From Amoebophrya sp. AT5.2 (Eukaryota; Sar; Dinophyceae; Syndiniales; Amoebophryaceae), in contig RXOD01004574.1 of NCBI GenBank assembly GCA_005223375.1, positions 1-20,281 of the forward strand: a stretch of DNA of 20,281 nt, written 5' to 3'. The translations under genes and the position numbers were made by a program. Positions 1 to 10,084 of this stretch are shown here, piece by piece. Each line of letters begins with the position of its first letter. Within the stretch, counting starts at the first letter, position 1. The notes below the pieces were generated by a model. The model was not told where the DNA came from, ran no database searches, and saw only the letters and a program-made list of their open reading frames with translations.

Positions 1-517
1 CCTCCCCCCCCCCCCGTCGCTCCCGCGTATGCTTGCTTTAAAACTCCCTTTACGATGGCCCGATCCCTAACTGCTGCCCTCAAATCAATGGAGTGGCACT
101 GTAGCTGTACAACTGTCTTCCGCGCCAAGCAGTACCCATACCGGTAGATTGAAGTGCAGATGCACCCCCCTCTCACAACGTGTCCAGTTGGACTTTACTT
201 ACATTGGGATACTTATTTGCGGCTCGCGGTTCAGCAACATCAGAATTCCCCTGAGTGGAATCATGTCGACGCCACGCCCTCCATCTCCCGCCTGTGCAAC
301 TAGGAAAAACAGCAGCTGGAGCTGCTCCCGCGACACTTTCGCTTACCCGTCGTAGGTAGGTACGTACGTACAAGGCAGCGAAGTTTCTTGTTCTTCTCCA
401 TTCTTGATGATCTTGCATTCTACTTTTTCTTCCATTTACTACTTTCTTCTACACGGCCGCCTTCAATTCGTTTTTCTTTTTTTTTTCCACCTTCATTATC
501 ATTTTTTGTTGTAGGAG
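1..517. other. Non-coding flank downstream of the transporter gene
   Basis: I see no gene here. The stretch begins with a run of about 12 C residues at 4-15 and contains pyrimidine-rich tracts at roughly 420-510, next to the stop codon of the minus-strand transporter. It is most likely the 3' untranslated and intergenic sequence of that gene. The short open frames on both strands have no family resemblance and are low-complexity. Confidence 0.5.
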
Positions 518-2997
518 TCACGAACTGTAACCCCCGGAGCCGTATTCTGATGCCGTTGTCGAGGCGCCCCCGGTGAGCCCCGGCACTTCCGCGGGCACTA
601 AGTTGCCCGCCTTCAGTGGCAGGGTTTCCTCGCGTTCCTCCTCGTCGAACGAATTTTCGCCATCCTTCCCGGGGGATGCCGAAGAACCGGCTAGCTTCGG
701 CGCGTCCTTGGAGATAGCCTTGTTCTGCGCGCCAGAAGGCAGGTTCAGCGCAGCGAGCGGCCCCGACTCGAAATACAGCGTCCAAGCAAGAGCAGTGGAT
801 ATGAAACTCAAGAGCGTGAAAAACTTCTCGATCTCGCCGTAAGCAGTCAGCTTGCCATCCACACCCGTGGCATTATCCTGTAATAAATGGCGTGGCGTTT
901 GCTTTTGGTTTCGCGCAGCTCCATGATCGTAGAGCAACATATTTTTTTATTATATTTTGCCCGAAGAATGAAATCGTTTTTGATCATCGTGAAAATTTAG
1001 AAATAATCCATCACCTCCATCGAGAACCAGCTACAAGAACGAGATCCATCGAGAGAAAAAGAGTATCATGAGAGTGACAGTGAGAGTGAGACGTAGACCT
1101 AGAAGTAGGAAGGATTTTTTTTCAGTACCGCATGCTGTTGAAGGTCCCCGACCAAGATTGGGATGCTCGCAAGCCCGATGTTTTGGAGGCACACGCAGAC
1201 CCCGTATGCTGTTCCCAGCGAGTTTTTGTTTACGACCAGGGCGATGCTCGGCCACAGCGCGGCGGCGAAGACGGTGTACACAGCGCCGAGCTGCACCGAC
1301 GCCATGTACGGGTTCAGCAGCATCATGGTGCCGTGTGTGGCCGTGAGCAGCGTTGCGGAGACGGCCAGCAGCGCGGGCCGCCGTCCGAAGCGGTCGACCA
1401 TGTGCCCGAAAATCGGGGTGGCAATCGCCGAAATCGCAAACATCCACGCGCTGGCGCGGGAGGCGTGGAGAGACGCGATCGTGGTCGCCTCGCTGCTGTA
1501 CGCCCTGCGGATCGATGATGGAGGATGAACGAACAATGAATAGTGCGCGCGCGCAGCGACTTATCCTTCGTGTAAGTATTAAAAAAAAAGGTTAAGAACA
1601 TTAAAGTGTAACACACAACCAGTACGTGGCGATGAAGAGTGGTTGCGCGATGTTGTTGAAGGGGAGAATTGCTCCGTACATCAACACACAGAGCGCGGTG
1701 AGGAACCAGTATGGCCGCGTCAGCTTCGTGATCATATTCAGAGAGACCTCTTCGTCGTCCAATCCCCCCTGCCGTCCGAAGTATTCCCGCCAGACGCTGC
1801 CGACGTTGGCGAAGGAGGACGCAAGGCACAAGAGCCACCCGACGGCGAACGGGACTACTGGGTTGTTGTCACACAAAGTGGCGATCCAAGGTGTAGAAAC
1901 GGCGTTGACACTGCTTCCCATCCGCGCGATGGACAGATTCAGCCCGAGTGCAAGAGCGATCTCGGCGCCCTCGAAGTACCTGCAGAGAAGAGTAAAATTG
2001 ACAGATCGATGACCACATCCACGCCAACTTCCACTTCGCGGCCTGTTGATTTATCTATTGCGCTGGATGAGCAGAAGGCTTCGAACCCGGCCAGATGGAC
2101 GCGGGCAGCAGGGGTCCTGTGTGAGGGAGCGCCGGCATCCTCAACCACAAATAGTTTCCCTATGACATCATACATCTGTTGATTTGACGTCCTCGAGGAG
2201 GTGGTCTTTACAGTAACAGTTTGTCGCTAAATTTATTTTATTAATTGATGATACGAGAACAGAAGTGCGTTCTGCGCCACTTGCAGTGACTCGCCTCCGA
2301 CGCCGAAGAGTGCGCGGCCGAGAAGCATGAGGGGCCACGATGTTTGATGTGCTCCCAAGACCACCAATCCGCCACCGGTTGCCACAAGCGACGCCAGCAC
2401 AAGTACGGAGAGCTGTCAGTGATCATGATACTCGTTGACGCACATTCAATTGCCGCATGGAATTAGGAGTTTCAGTTTGTCTTTGTTCTTGTTGAATTAC
2501 TTTGGTGGGGGTAATGCGTCCGTAGACGTAGAGACTACTAAGATCAAGAAGTTGCACTTGCAGACAATATAAAAAGAAAGGTGGGAACATGAAGTACACA
2601 GACTGTATTTTTTGAGTAGTAGTATGTAAGTACGAAGTCGTAGTACCTTGATTCCAATCCGGTCGATGAGGATTCCGCAGACGAGCGGCAGGATGATGTT
2701 TGGGATGGAGTAGAACGAGTAGAGCATGTTGAAGTGCAGGTCGAAATTGGCGTCGTCCTTGAAGCGTTCCCGCATGGCTGAGTACAAGGTAGACGGGTTA
2801 TCGTAGGCGTAGAACTGACCGAAGAGACCGAAACAGGTCATCGCGAGTACCGCCCATCGACTCTTGTGCCGGTTCTGTTTCGCCAACGCCTCTGCACTCC
2901 GCTGGGACACGACACCAGCGGCCGCGCCGCTGCGGTCAGGAGCGCGCATCGAGGGACTCTGCATGTCGTTTAGGTTTGGGTTTCCGCCAGCATCCAT
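518..2997 (-). CDS. MFSD1: MFSD1-like major facilitator superfamily transporter, five exons
   Basis: Predicted 12-helix transporter. MFSD1 relatives are lysosomal dipeptide exporters; the substrate here is inferred only from the family. Exons on the minus strand are 2997-2647, 2412-2255, 1979-1626, 1504-1129 and 877-518. All four introns are GT-AG and the phases (0, 2, 2, 0) agree, giving about 532 residues, somewhat longer than human MFSD1. Family blocks seen: the first-helix block ending YDNPSTLYSAM, the helix-2 end GILIDRIGIK, then LGRALFGVGGESLQVAQNAL, YFEGAEIALALGLNLSIARMG, GHMVDRFGRRPAL and ALWPSIALVVNKNSLGTAYG. The last exon adds one more helix and an acidic, Ser/Gly-rich cytosolic tail. 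I chose Met at 2997 because it precedes the usual short tail before helix 1. The frame stays open to a Met at 3231, but that extension is Val-rich and atypical. The family is secure; the exact start is not. Confidence 0.88.
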
Positions 2998-4585
2998 GGT
3001 CGTGCCCGGCCCGAGCTTCTCGCAATCGCGTTCTTTTAGGAGCTGGTTTTTTTTGGCGCTACTTCTGAAGCTGCACACGAAAACGACCACAACTACAAAC
3101 CCGCGTAGCCCCCTACATCCATCATGTACATTTGATTGATTTGAATTCACGCTTCTCGTAAAAGGGTCGCGCTCATGGAGTCCGTGTCTGACTGGTCCAC
3201 TCGGTCTACTGGTACCGCTACTGATGTGCAACTGGCTCTACTAAATGATAAGTAAAAGTATTCTGCTTCTGCAACAGGAACGCAAGCAAACGGGAGAAGA
3301 GAACGTCACACTCTGACGCTGCTCGTGAAATCAAATCAATGATGTCCTCTGTGGAAATGTCACTCGCAGACTGCCCCTTAGCAATTCTACCTAGTTATGT
3401 ACGAGGAAGTATGCAGATGCGGCACGACGGAAACACCATACAAGGCGGTGCCGACGTTCTCAAATGCGGATGCTCATGCTGACTTGAAACGCACTACGAG
3501 AACATAGGTACGAACTACACCACATGCTAAACGAAATCCGATTGCTTCAGTTCGTTCCCGACACGAAAACCGATTTCAAATTTTGCGAAAGCGAAATCTG
3601 CACGCGCAACGAAATCGAGCGAACCCACTCAACGAAGTTCACACGAGGTAACCGAATGCGAGAGCTGGCGCCGACACCGAGACGATGACGATCGAAGCAT
3701 CATGCACTACCGAAAGAACAACGATCGAGGGCGAGCAGACTGCCTCACGACACACACTGTCACTTCGGAGCACCAGTTGTGATTGTAGCCAACGCCCTCG
3801 AATAGATGATATTCGTCCCTTCGGCTGAATGTGGTAGCGGCGACGTGATTTTCATTTTCGTGTTCGTCCTTTCCCCGTAAGCAGACAGATCTTGAAACTC
3901 GTCTGAACTGACGTCATCCCGACCCGGTTGAAGGCAGTAGATCGTCGTTATTCACAGAAGGAAAAGAGCAGCGGAAGGGAATGCTCACCGCTACAGGTGT
4001 ATTTCCGACGTGTACGAAGATAAATAGTATGAGTTGTGCTAGTAGAAGAGCTATTCCTTTGAGGTCATCGTCAACGTCACTCTGAAGTTAAACTAAAACA
4101 AAGCAAACAGCATATCTATGGCTGAAGCGAACCTATGAAAAGCTTAAGTGAGTCAGAATAAAATAGACAAAATTATACAGGTTTCCACGGAAGAAATAAA
4201 TCCAAACATATATACAAGTGTTATTCCCGGTTTTGCGTTTTAAATTGAGCTGGTAAAATGCTGCTTCAAATTCAATCTAGATCTATTAATTACATAGCTT
4301 GCTTGGTGGAACAGAAACCGCGAGAATCGAAAATATCGCGTCACCATGCAGATGTTGTAAGCAATAAACATAAACAAGTGGAAGAGGTCATAGCAGCTCT
4401 CCTACAGCAGGAACAGCAGGACGTAGGATTGTACAAGACGTGAACAGGGCATATGCAATCTATCTGGTCAAATAAATCAATCTGCATGATAAATAGCCGG
4501 ACAGTTCGGGCGCGTTAAATAGCCGGACAGTGTCACAGTGAAGATGAAGCACGCCATTACATAACCCACAGGTAGTACAACGCGT
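2998..4585. other. Intergenic region without a supportable gene
   Basis: This holds the upstream side of the transporter and the downstream side of the HAD gene. No open frame has a recognisable domain. A short plus-strand frame at 4258-4443 (61 codons, Gln/Glu-rich end) is the only mildly protein-like one, and I do not call it. The sequence becomes AT-richer around 4080-4260. I see no tRNA, promoter motif or spliced-leader relic. Confidence 0.4.
4491..4531. repeat. Short direct repeat, two copies of AAATAGCCGGACAGT
   Basis: The 15-base word AAATAGCCGGACAGT occurs at 4491-4505 and again at 4517-4531, a period of 26 bases, just downstream of the HAD gene's predicted stop codon. Its function is unknown. 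It may be a small tandem duplication. Confidence 0.7.
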
Positions 4586-7289
4586 CTAGGCTCTCATGCC
4601 TCCGCCGGCCACGCCCATCCTTGCGCCTTTCAGTCCACCGCTGAGCCCAGCGTGCCCGCTTCCAACCACTCCGCGCGCTCCGGACAAGCCCGTCATGCTA
4701 CTACCGAGTTGTCCTCCAGTCATACCATTTGGCGAAGAATTGCCTACGTAGTTGCTCCCACCTGTGTTGGAGCGGCTGTTCCCGTAGCTCGTACTATCAT
4801 GTTGTCCTTACAGGACCAAATCTCATGTTTTCAACGGGTATGCCAAAATTTTTGAATGCAAATGCAGAACCAGGGCGGGATAGGCATCAAACCAACGCAT
4901 CGCAGGTGCGGTAGCATCGGGGCAGCAGCATCAGCATCATTCACATCAGCATCATTCACATCGCAATCAAATACTCATCAGGTAAGCCCATCAAGCATCA
5001 ATCTAATAAAAACGCGAAAGAGATAAGGAATCCGGAGGCCCAGCGGGCGCGTTAGGTCTTGGTAGCCGTGCCGTGGATCGTCCTGAAGAGGACCACTGAT
5101 CAGGGAGGCGTCTGGGGGTGTCTCGGAGGGGGGTCTTGGAACCCCCTCCAAAACGCAGATACTGGTGCGGGATAAGCCTTTACGAAGTGTCCAAATGCAG
5201 GGAAAAATGAGGGGCCTCCCGGACCCCCCTCCGGAACCCCCCCAATTCGACATCCACGGCACGGCTGCCAGGACCTAACGCGCCCGCTGGGCCTCTGGAT
5301 TCCATATTTCTTTTGCGTTTTTTATTAGTTTGTTTGGTGATGGGTTACCTGATGATTGTTTCAATGGATGACTTCGATGCTGATGTGAATGATGCTGATG
5401 CTGCTGCCCCGATGCTACCGTACCTGGGATGCGTTTGCTTGATGCTTCTCCCGCCCGCGTTCTGCATTTGCATCCAAAAATTTTTGCATATCCTCGGCAA
5501 ACATGAGATTTGCCGTTGTAATGTCCTGTTGTAGTTGTAATTGTATTCGTCCCAGCCACACCTGCTCCGCCGTGCACGTTGAGCGCCTTTGCGACCAGCT
5601 GGTCGACTTCAGAGTGGGACTGGTGGTCGTGCTTGTTCAGAATGTTTATCGATTGCTCCACGAGGTCGTTGGTGAGACCCACAAGCGGATTGCACTTGAT
5701 GAAGTGGGGCCGCATCCGAGGCTCCCCAGCGTTCAAATCCATGTCGTCGATCGCAATCCAATCTGAAGGGCGAAAAAAGGTTTTGGTTTTATAAAGGAAG
5801 AACGAGTACGAGCCACAGTACTGTACGCATTTGAGTTCGTCGACTGTAGCTAGTCGCGCACGCGCTGCTTACCAGGATCAAAAGCCAGAAGATCACGATC
5901 CTAGGCGGGTCCCAAATCACACAGTCAGCACCTTTGATCTGGTATTTGTCGACCCAGGTGAGGATTTCTGCTGATCTTTTGCCGCAGAGCCCATAGTCTG
6001 GGGTGATGTCGATCGGCGTTGCGATTCCGTGTTTTTGTAGCATGGCGTACGCCATGCGCAGCGTCGGTGCCGTTCGCCGCCATGCGGAGGAGAGCACGAT
6101 CTGCGCCCCCGAGGCGTTCAGAATGCGTCGCAGAAGCCCCATTTTCTGCGCGTTAAACAGCTGCTCCTGCCGGGTCACGCGAATCGAATGGAGCACCTGC
6201 GATTTTTTTTTTTCATTCTGATTCTGGTTTATCTTTATTCTTTGTTATTCAGTGCCGCGAAAGAATTCTATTGGGGATACGCCATACGGATAGTTGTCGT
6301 TGCTTACCCCATCGACGTCGAGAAAGACGATTTTGGGTTTTTTCGCTCGTTCTTCTTCTTGCATTTTGAAGGCCTGGCTGTTCGACATGGTCTTTCGCGC
6401 TGCCGCGTCCTTCTTCTGGCTCTTCTGCACCATCATGGGATGGGCGGGACGACGATGCAGCAGAACCAGAAGAAGGACGCGGCAGCGCGAATAACATAAA
6501 GAATTGGCAGCACAAGCCATCGCGTGCAAAAATCCTCCTACTAGTTTTATTTTTCCTCTGGTTTCGCTGGCCGTGCCGATCGTTAACCGGCCACCGTCAC
6601 GGCTGGGCTCCATGCGAAAGAATGCACAGGTACTTCGTCCGGAAAGCCATCCGCAAGGGTTGCGCGTGGCGTGTGCAGCTGACGCCCAGCCTGGACACCT
6701 CGCCGACTGGCGTCAGCTTTCCAGGCCCACGCGCAACCCCTCAAGTCCGTCGGGATCGTCGTCGTCGCCGGTATTCATTGAAAAGTACTACTTTTGAGCA
6801 GCATAGTTATGGGGGAAGGTGAAATTGCTTGAATTTGCGCGGGTTCGTTTCAAGAGGTCCCCGAGACGTCTCCCGGAGACCACTCCGGGGACCACTCTGG
6901 GGACCCCTCTTGAAACGCATAGTCCTATCGGGGGAAGCGTTTCGGAAGGGGCCTCCCGGAGACCCCTCCGGGAGGGGTCCCCGGAGGTCATTTCTTGGCT
7001 TCGTTTGGAGTCGCTCAAGTCTGGACCCGAAAGCAAAAAAGTACGCCTGTCGAAAATTGCTTACCCCATCGACGTCGAGGAAGACGATTTTGGGTTTTTT
7101 CGCTCGTTCTTCTTCTTGCATTTTGAAGGCCTGGCTGTTCGACATGGTCTTTCGCGCTGCCACGTCCTTCTTCTGGTTCTGCTGCATCGTCGTTTTTTCG
7201 CGGATTTCGGGAATCCCATGATGGTGGTATGCGTGCGGGCGGTTCGGGTTCGGGGTCGCACCTTTCGAGGGCTGCAGATTGCCTGCCAT
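4586..7289 (-). CDS. HAD-superfamily phosphatase (Swiss Army Knife RNA-repair type HAD domain), four-exon model
   Basis: HAD phosphatases use an Asp nucleophile; members of this subfamily are associated with RNA repair modules, so an RNA-end phosphatase role is possible but inferred. Model exons: 7289-7065, 6196-5923, 5762-5349 and 4806-4586, about 377 residues. Joining exons 1 and 2 creates motif I, FLDVDGVLHS (nucleophile Asp and Asp+2, near residues 72-74). Motif II is VLSSAWRR. Joining exons 2 and 3 with donor GTGTGA gives YWIAIDDMDL, the motif IV Asp pair. The domain ends near GLTNDLVEQSINIL. The tail is His/Gln/Ser-rich, then Gly/Ser/Asn-rich (for example TGGSNYVGNSSPNG), ending GGGMRA. 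The last join is phase-consistent and continues the low-complexity style. Unsure points: a second near-identical exon 1 lies at about 6300-6425; exon 3 could instead contain very short introns (for example 5526-5559) that open another frame; the last exon could belong elsewhere. The HAD core is confident, the 3' half is not. Confidence 0.72.
4821..5504. repeat. Large inverted duplication of the exon-3 end, arms about 255 bp
   Basis: Sequence 4821-5078 is the imperfect reverse complement of 5252-5504, with substitutions and small indels scattered over the arms and a spacer of about 170 bases. The right arm holds the 3' part of HAD exon 3 (His/Gln-rich segment and donor). The left arm lies in the following intron as an antisense copy. 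A nascent transcript could fold into a long hairpin that includes the splice donor. The arms share the innermost word AGCCGTGCCGTGGAT. Confidence 0.88.
5079..5251. repeat. GC-rich fold-back element, copy A (centre of the inverted duplication)
   Basis: The spacer between the large inverted arms is a GC-rich block with local dyads, for example GGAGGGGG next to CCCCCTCC near 5127-5152 and GGGGCCTCCCGGA at 5211. It shares blocks in the same order with 6846-6985: an ACCCC-TC...AAACGCA stretch, then a GGG..AAGC..TT stretch, then GGGGCCTCCCGGA followed by CCCCTCCGG. This is a dispersed repeat seen twice in introns of the same gene. Confidence 0.55.
6300..6489. repeat. Extra copy of HAD exon 1 with donor, followed by an inverted copy forming a hairpin
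   Basis: About 120 bases from 6300 nearly match 7057-7180, the upstream exon 1 that encodes the residues up to DVDG plus its GTAAGC donor. On its upstream side (in gene sense), 6450-6489 is the reverse complement of 7153-7192 at 39 of 40 positions, and also pairs with 6396-6425. The result is a hairpin of about 30 bp or more at 6396-6489. In the gene model this segment lies inside intron 1. It could alternatively act as a second first exon, because it keeps an open frame starting MMVQKSQKKD and the same donor. Confidence 0.8.
6657..6739. repeat. Strong imperfect stem-loop in HAD intron 1
   Basis: Outer arms GGGTTGCGCGTGG (6657-6669) and CCACGCGCAACCC (6727-6739) pair perfectly. Inner arms AGCTGACGCC (6677-6686) and GGCGTCAGCT (6709-6718) also pair perfectly. 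The whole is an 83-base two-stage hairpin. It lies between the two exon-1 copies. It could be a small fold-back element. Confidence 0.8.
6846..6985. repeat. GC-rich fold-back element, copy B (HAD intron 1)
   Basis: CGTTTCAAGAGG at 6846-6857 pairs with CCTCTTGAAACG at 6906-6917, and the GGTCCCC beside the first arm also finds complement beside the second. A second dyad pairs CCTCCCGGAG (6952-6961) with CTCCGGGAGG (6966-6975). The element shares ordered blocks with the block at 5079-5251, so it appears to be a second copy of one repeat family. Confidence 0.65.
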
Positions 7290-8701
7290 GCTTCCGGATC
7301 GATTCAGTCCGCCCCTGTTCTGCAGAGGACCTGTTCGAGTTTGGAGTTCGAAGTTGTGCTGGGCGAGCACTGGGCGGATCGGATTCGGACTCGGAAGAGA
7401 TCTATCAACGAATTCGCTTGGACTCAAGAAAGAAAGTGGCAGTAGCAGTAGGTGTATGTGTATGTGCAACTACCTAGCTTTAAAAAAATCAATAGCAACT
7501 ACTGATTCTGACAACGACAAAAGTTAAAGTAACGACAATGAATTGTGGTACTTGAAACAGCTGCGCCAAGACCGCCGGCCATGGTTGTTCGGGAAGCGCC
7601 AGAGTAATACCGCTGAGCCTCGAGCGAATTCGATCTCGGGTTCGGGGATCTCATTTTTCTTCCGCCCTCCTTGTCAGACAGACGCCAGCGTTCTCTTTCC
7701 GGGAATTTTCGAACTTAATTACTTGACCAGCACGCGTCTTCTTTCGACACTCCACGGTTACCTACTAAGTGTCTTACTTCTTGTTTAACATTAATTCATG
7801 AGAGAGTGTAGCCCGTGGACTCGGTCGCTCAAGAGGGAAGAAGATGCAGTTTTTTCTGAGCCTGCTGTGGTGGGGGGCGAACGAAACAAAGTGGCAAATT
7901 GAATTCTTTGACTTGGACGCTGGGGAGGTCGGGGTGGTAAAATAATTCTATCAACTGTATAGGGGTCATACCGACTGGTTGGAAGAATGTCGTCCCACCC
8001 ACGGAAAGAAAACGGAAAAAACTCACGAGGGAGGAGGGTAAGTACACCCCGCTTCAGCAAAAAGACCAAGGCTTGCACAGACACACTAAAACCAACGCTG
8101 AATGATCAGATCTCCATCTTCCCCAATCGAAAAAAATAAAAAAGCTCGTCATCAACGGAAATACATCGTCACGGTCAACACGGATGCAGAATGACAGGAC
8201 GGCATGGACAAACTCAATAAACGTGAATGAGAAATAGTCGAGCTTCGGGCCTTCACTCGTCACGCGCAAGCTTGCACCAGGATCACACTAGATTCGCGTT
8301 GTTACTACTTCCTTGGTTAAAGAAGTTAGAAGTCGTGGTTCTGCGCCGAGGGTACACTCGCTCTACTCCAACATCGGCCTCGGAGTCAATTTTCTATTTC
8401 CAATGAAGTAGTGAGTGTGGTGGTCTGTGACCTTCAAATTGATTCATCTACGTACTGCCTCCACGACTCCGGTATGGGTTTTTATGACTGACTCGCATTT
8501 TTCCCCTACTCCTTCCCGGCAGCTACTTAAGATAGTATTTTTATAAGCGTTCCGTCGGACGAGGACGACGACGAGGCGAACGCGAGCACGCAAGTCAGTG
8601 CGCCCGCCGGGAAGCTTGGCACTACACTAGCGCGAATGGATGCTTCGTGAGCGTGAAGCAAGTTTGTTTCAGCCGTGAAGAAGAAGAAGATGATGTGCGG
8701 T
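7290..8701. other. Intergenic region without a supportable gene
   Basis: This covers the probable 5' flank of the HAD gene and the 3' flank of the next minus-strand gene. The open frames here are short, in conflicting frames and unlike known domains. I see no RNA gene. Confidence 0.4.
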
Positions 8702-10084
8702 TCATAGGAATTCAACCCCTGGCAAGTCATCCTGGTCGAGGTCGTGTACCCAGACCCCTTCGGGGGCTGGAACGGTTCTGGTGGCTCTCCTGGCACTACA
8801 AAAACAACGCCTCGCGCTCCGACCGCCTCGTGCTGCAAGAGCGTTGTCGTCCTCGTCATCTTGTTCATCGTCCTGTTCGATTGATTGTGATTCCGCCTCC
8901 GGCGGTTCAAGTTCCTCGCATTCCTGTTCCTCGTCTCGAGAACCCACCAGCCCGAGCCCCCAAGAACATCGCGACAGGACAAAGGCCGCGAGCCCAAGTC
9001 CTGCGTCACCCCCTGGCACGAAGAGTCCCGCCTTACTCGCCTCACCCTCATAGGTCTCGGCCATAGCGTCCGCCGCGGCAGCCTTCGCTATTGCTCCCGC
9101 CGCCTCTGCGTCGTCCGGCGGCGGCGGGTTGATCTTCTCGTAGATCGGCATTCGGGGGCTCGTCTTCATAAAGGGGATTCCCGCAGCCTGCGCCATCCGC
9201 GTCGCGTTTTCGTACGCCTCGTGGGCCGTATGCTCCAGATTCCGCGCCATGTTCGCCTGAGGCGAATGCATGCCGACCTGGGACGTGATGTACTTCGCCT
9301 GGCCCCACAAGTAATAGGCGTGCGTGGCCATGTCCGTGATGCGGACGCGCAGCTGGACGGGGTCACTCTGGTTCAACCCGATCCTGCTTCCCACCTTCGA
9401 CTTCGCTTTGAAATTCTTATCATCCTTGCAGTGGTCCGGCATCGGTGTTTTGTCTTTCCGAAACATGGTCGGGACGTCCTTCAACCAGGGGGGGACGCCG
9501 CGCACAAACTTCTCGATGGTGTACTCGGACTGCCGGAAAATCTTCTCGCCATCGTTCCGCCGGCGGGCCGCCTTCTCCGCGGCGGCCTCGATCTTAGCCA
9601 CCCGAGCGTCCTTCACGACGTAGTGCCGCGTCGGCTCGCGCCGGCCGGCCATCTCGTCCTCCGCTTTTTCGCGCTGCTGCCTCGCGAACAGCTCCACCTG
9701 CCATTTCAGAGGGTTGTCGGGCTCCGGTTGCTTGCCCCTCTGTGGCGGGCAGGCCGCCGCCATCTCCTCCGCCTGGGCCTGGAGGGACTCCGCGTGCGCC
9801 TGCTTGGGGTCTTCGCACCTCACGGGCCAGAAGGCAGTAGCGAGCCGATACCCCTGGTGCCGTGCTGCGATGTGACGGCGGGGGAGGGCGCCAACCTCCA
9901 TGGAGATGTACGGGCTGCTGAAGAGACCACCACTGAGACGACGGCGACTGCAATGAGCCTCTAGCTCTCCAGCATGCGCATGCGACCCGTGGAGCGCCTT
10001 CGAGCTTGTTGCAGCTCCTCCCGAACCGAGGTAGAGCTGCTCCTGCGCCGAAGTGCTCGACAAAGACACAGTCGAAAGGCGCAT
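8702..10084 (-). CDS. Unrecognised protein, Ala-rich with acidic C-terminal segment
   Basis: One uninterrupted frame of 460 residues on the minus strand, much longer than expected by chance even at this GC content. I do not recognise a family. The N-terminal 60 residues are Ser/Ala/Gly/Arg-rich and could be a targeting peptide. The middle is charged and helical (for example KIEAAAEKAARRRNDGEKIF), followed by EKFVRGVPPWLKDVPTMFRK and a moderately conserved-looking stretch, DMATHAYYLWGQAKYITSQV. Near residue 400 comes an acidic run with EQDDEQDDEDDN, then an Arg/Cys-rich stretch. The start may be elsewhere if an upstream exon exists, and the acidic tail could be read-through of an intron (a possible donor follows TYE). 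A mitochondrial lineage-specific protein is one possibility, not shown by the sequence. Confidence 0.55.
   Translation of the reverse strand: MRLSTVSLSSTSAQEQLYLGSGGAATSSKALHGSHAHAGELEAHCSRRRLSGGLFSSPYISMEVGALPRRHIAARHQGYRLATAFWPVRCEDPKQAHAESLQAQAEEMAAACPPQRGKQPEPDNPLKWQVELFARQQREKAEDEMAGRREPTRHYVVKDARVAKIEAAAEKAARRRNDGEKIFRQSEYTIEKFVRGVPPWLKDVPTMFRKDKTPMPDHCKDDKNFKAKSKVGSRIGLNQSDPVQLRVRITDMATHAYYLWGQAKYITSQVGMHSPQANMARNLEHTAHEAYENATRMAQAAGIPFMKTSPRMPIYEKINPPPPDDAEAAGAIAKAAAADAMAETYEGEASKAGLFVPGGDAGLGLAAFVLSRCSWGLGLVGSRDEEQECEELEPPEAESQSIEQDDEQDDEDDNALAARGGRSARRCFCSARRATRTVPAPEGVWVHDLDQDDLPGVEFL

Noticed and set aside
4258..4443. 61-codon plus-strand frame with a Gln/Glu-rich end
   Set aside because: It is short, isolated on the opposite strand to every other gene and without a recognisable domain.
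9221..9964. 247-codon plus-strand open frame
   Set aside because: It lies antisense to the longer 460-residue frame and has an Arg/Leu/His-rich composition typical of an opposite-strand shadow in GC-rich coding DNA.
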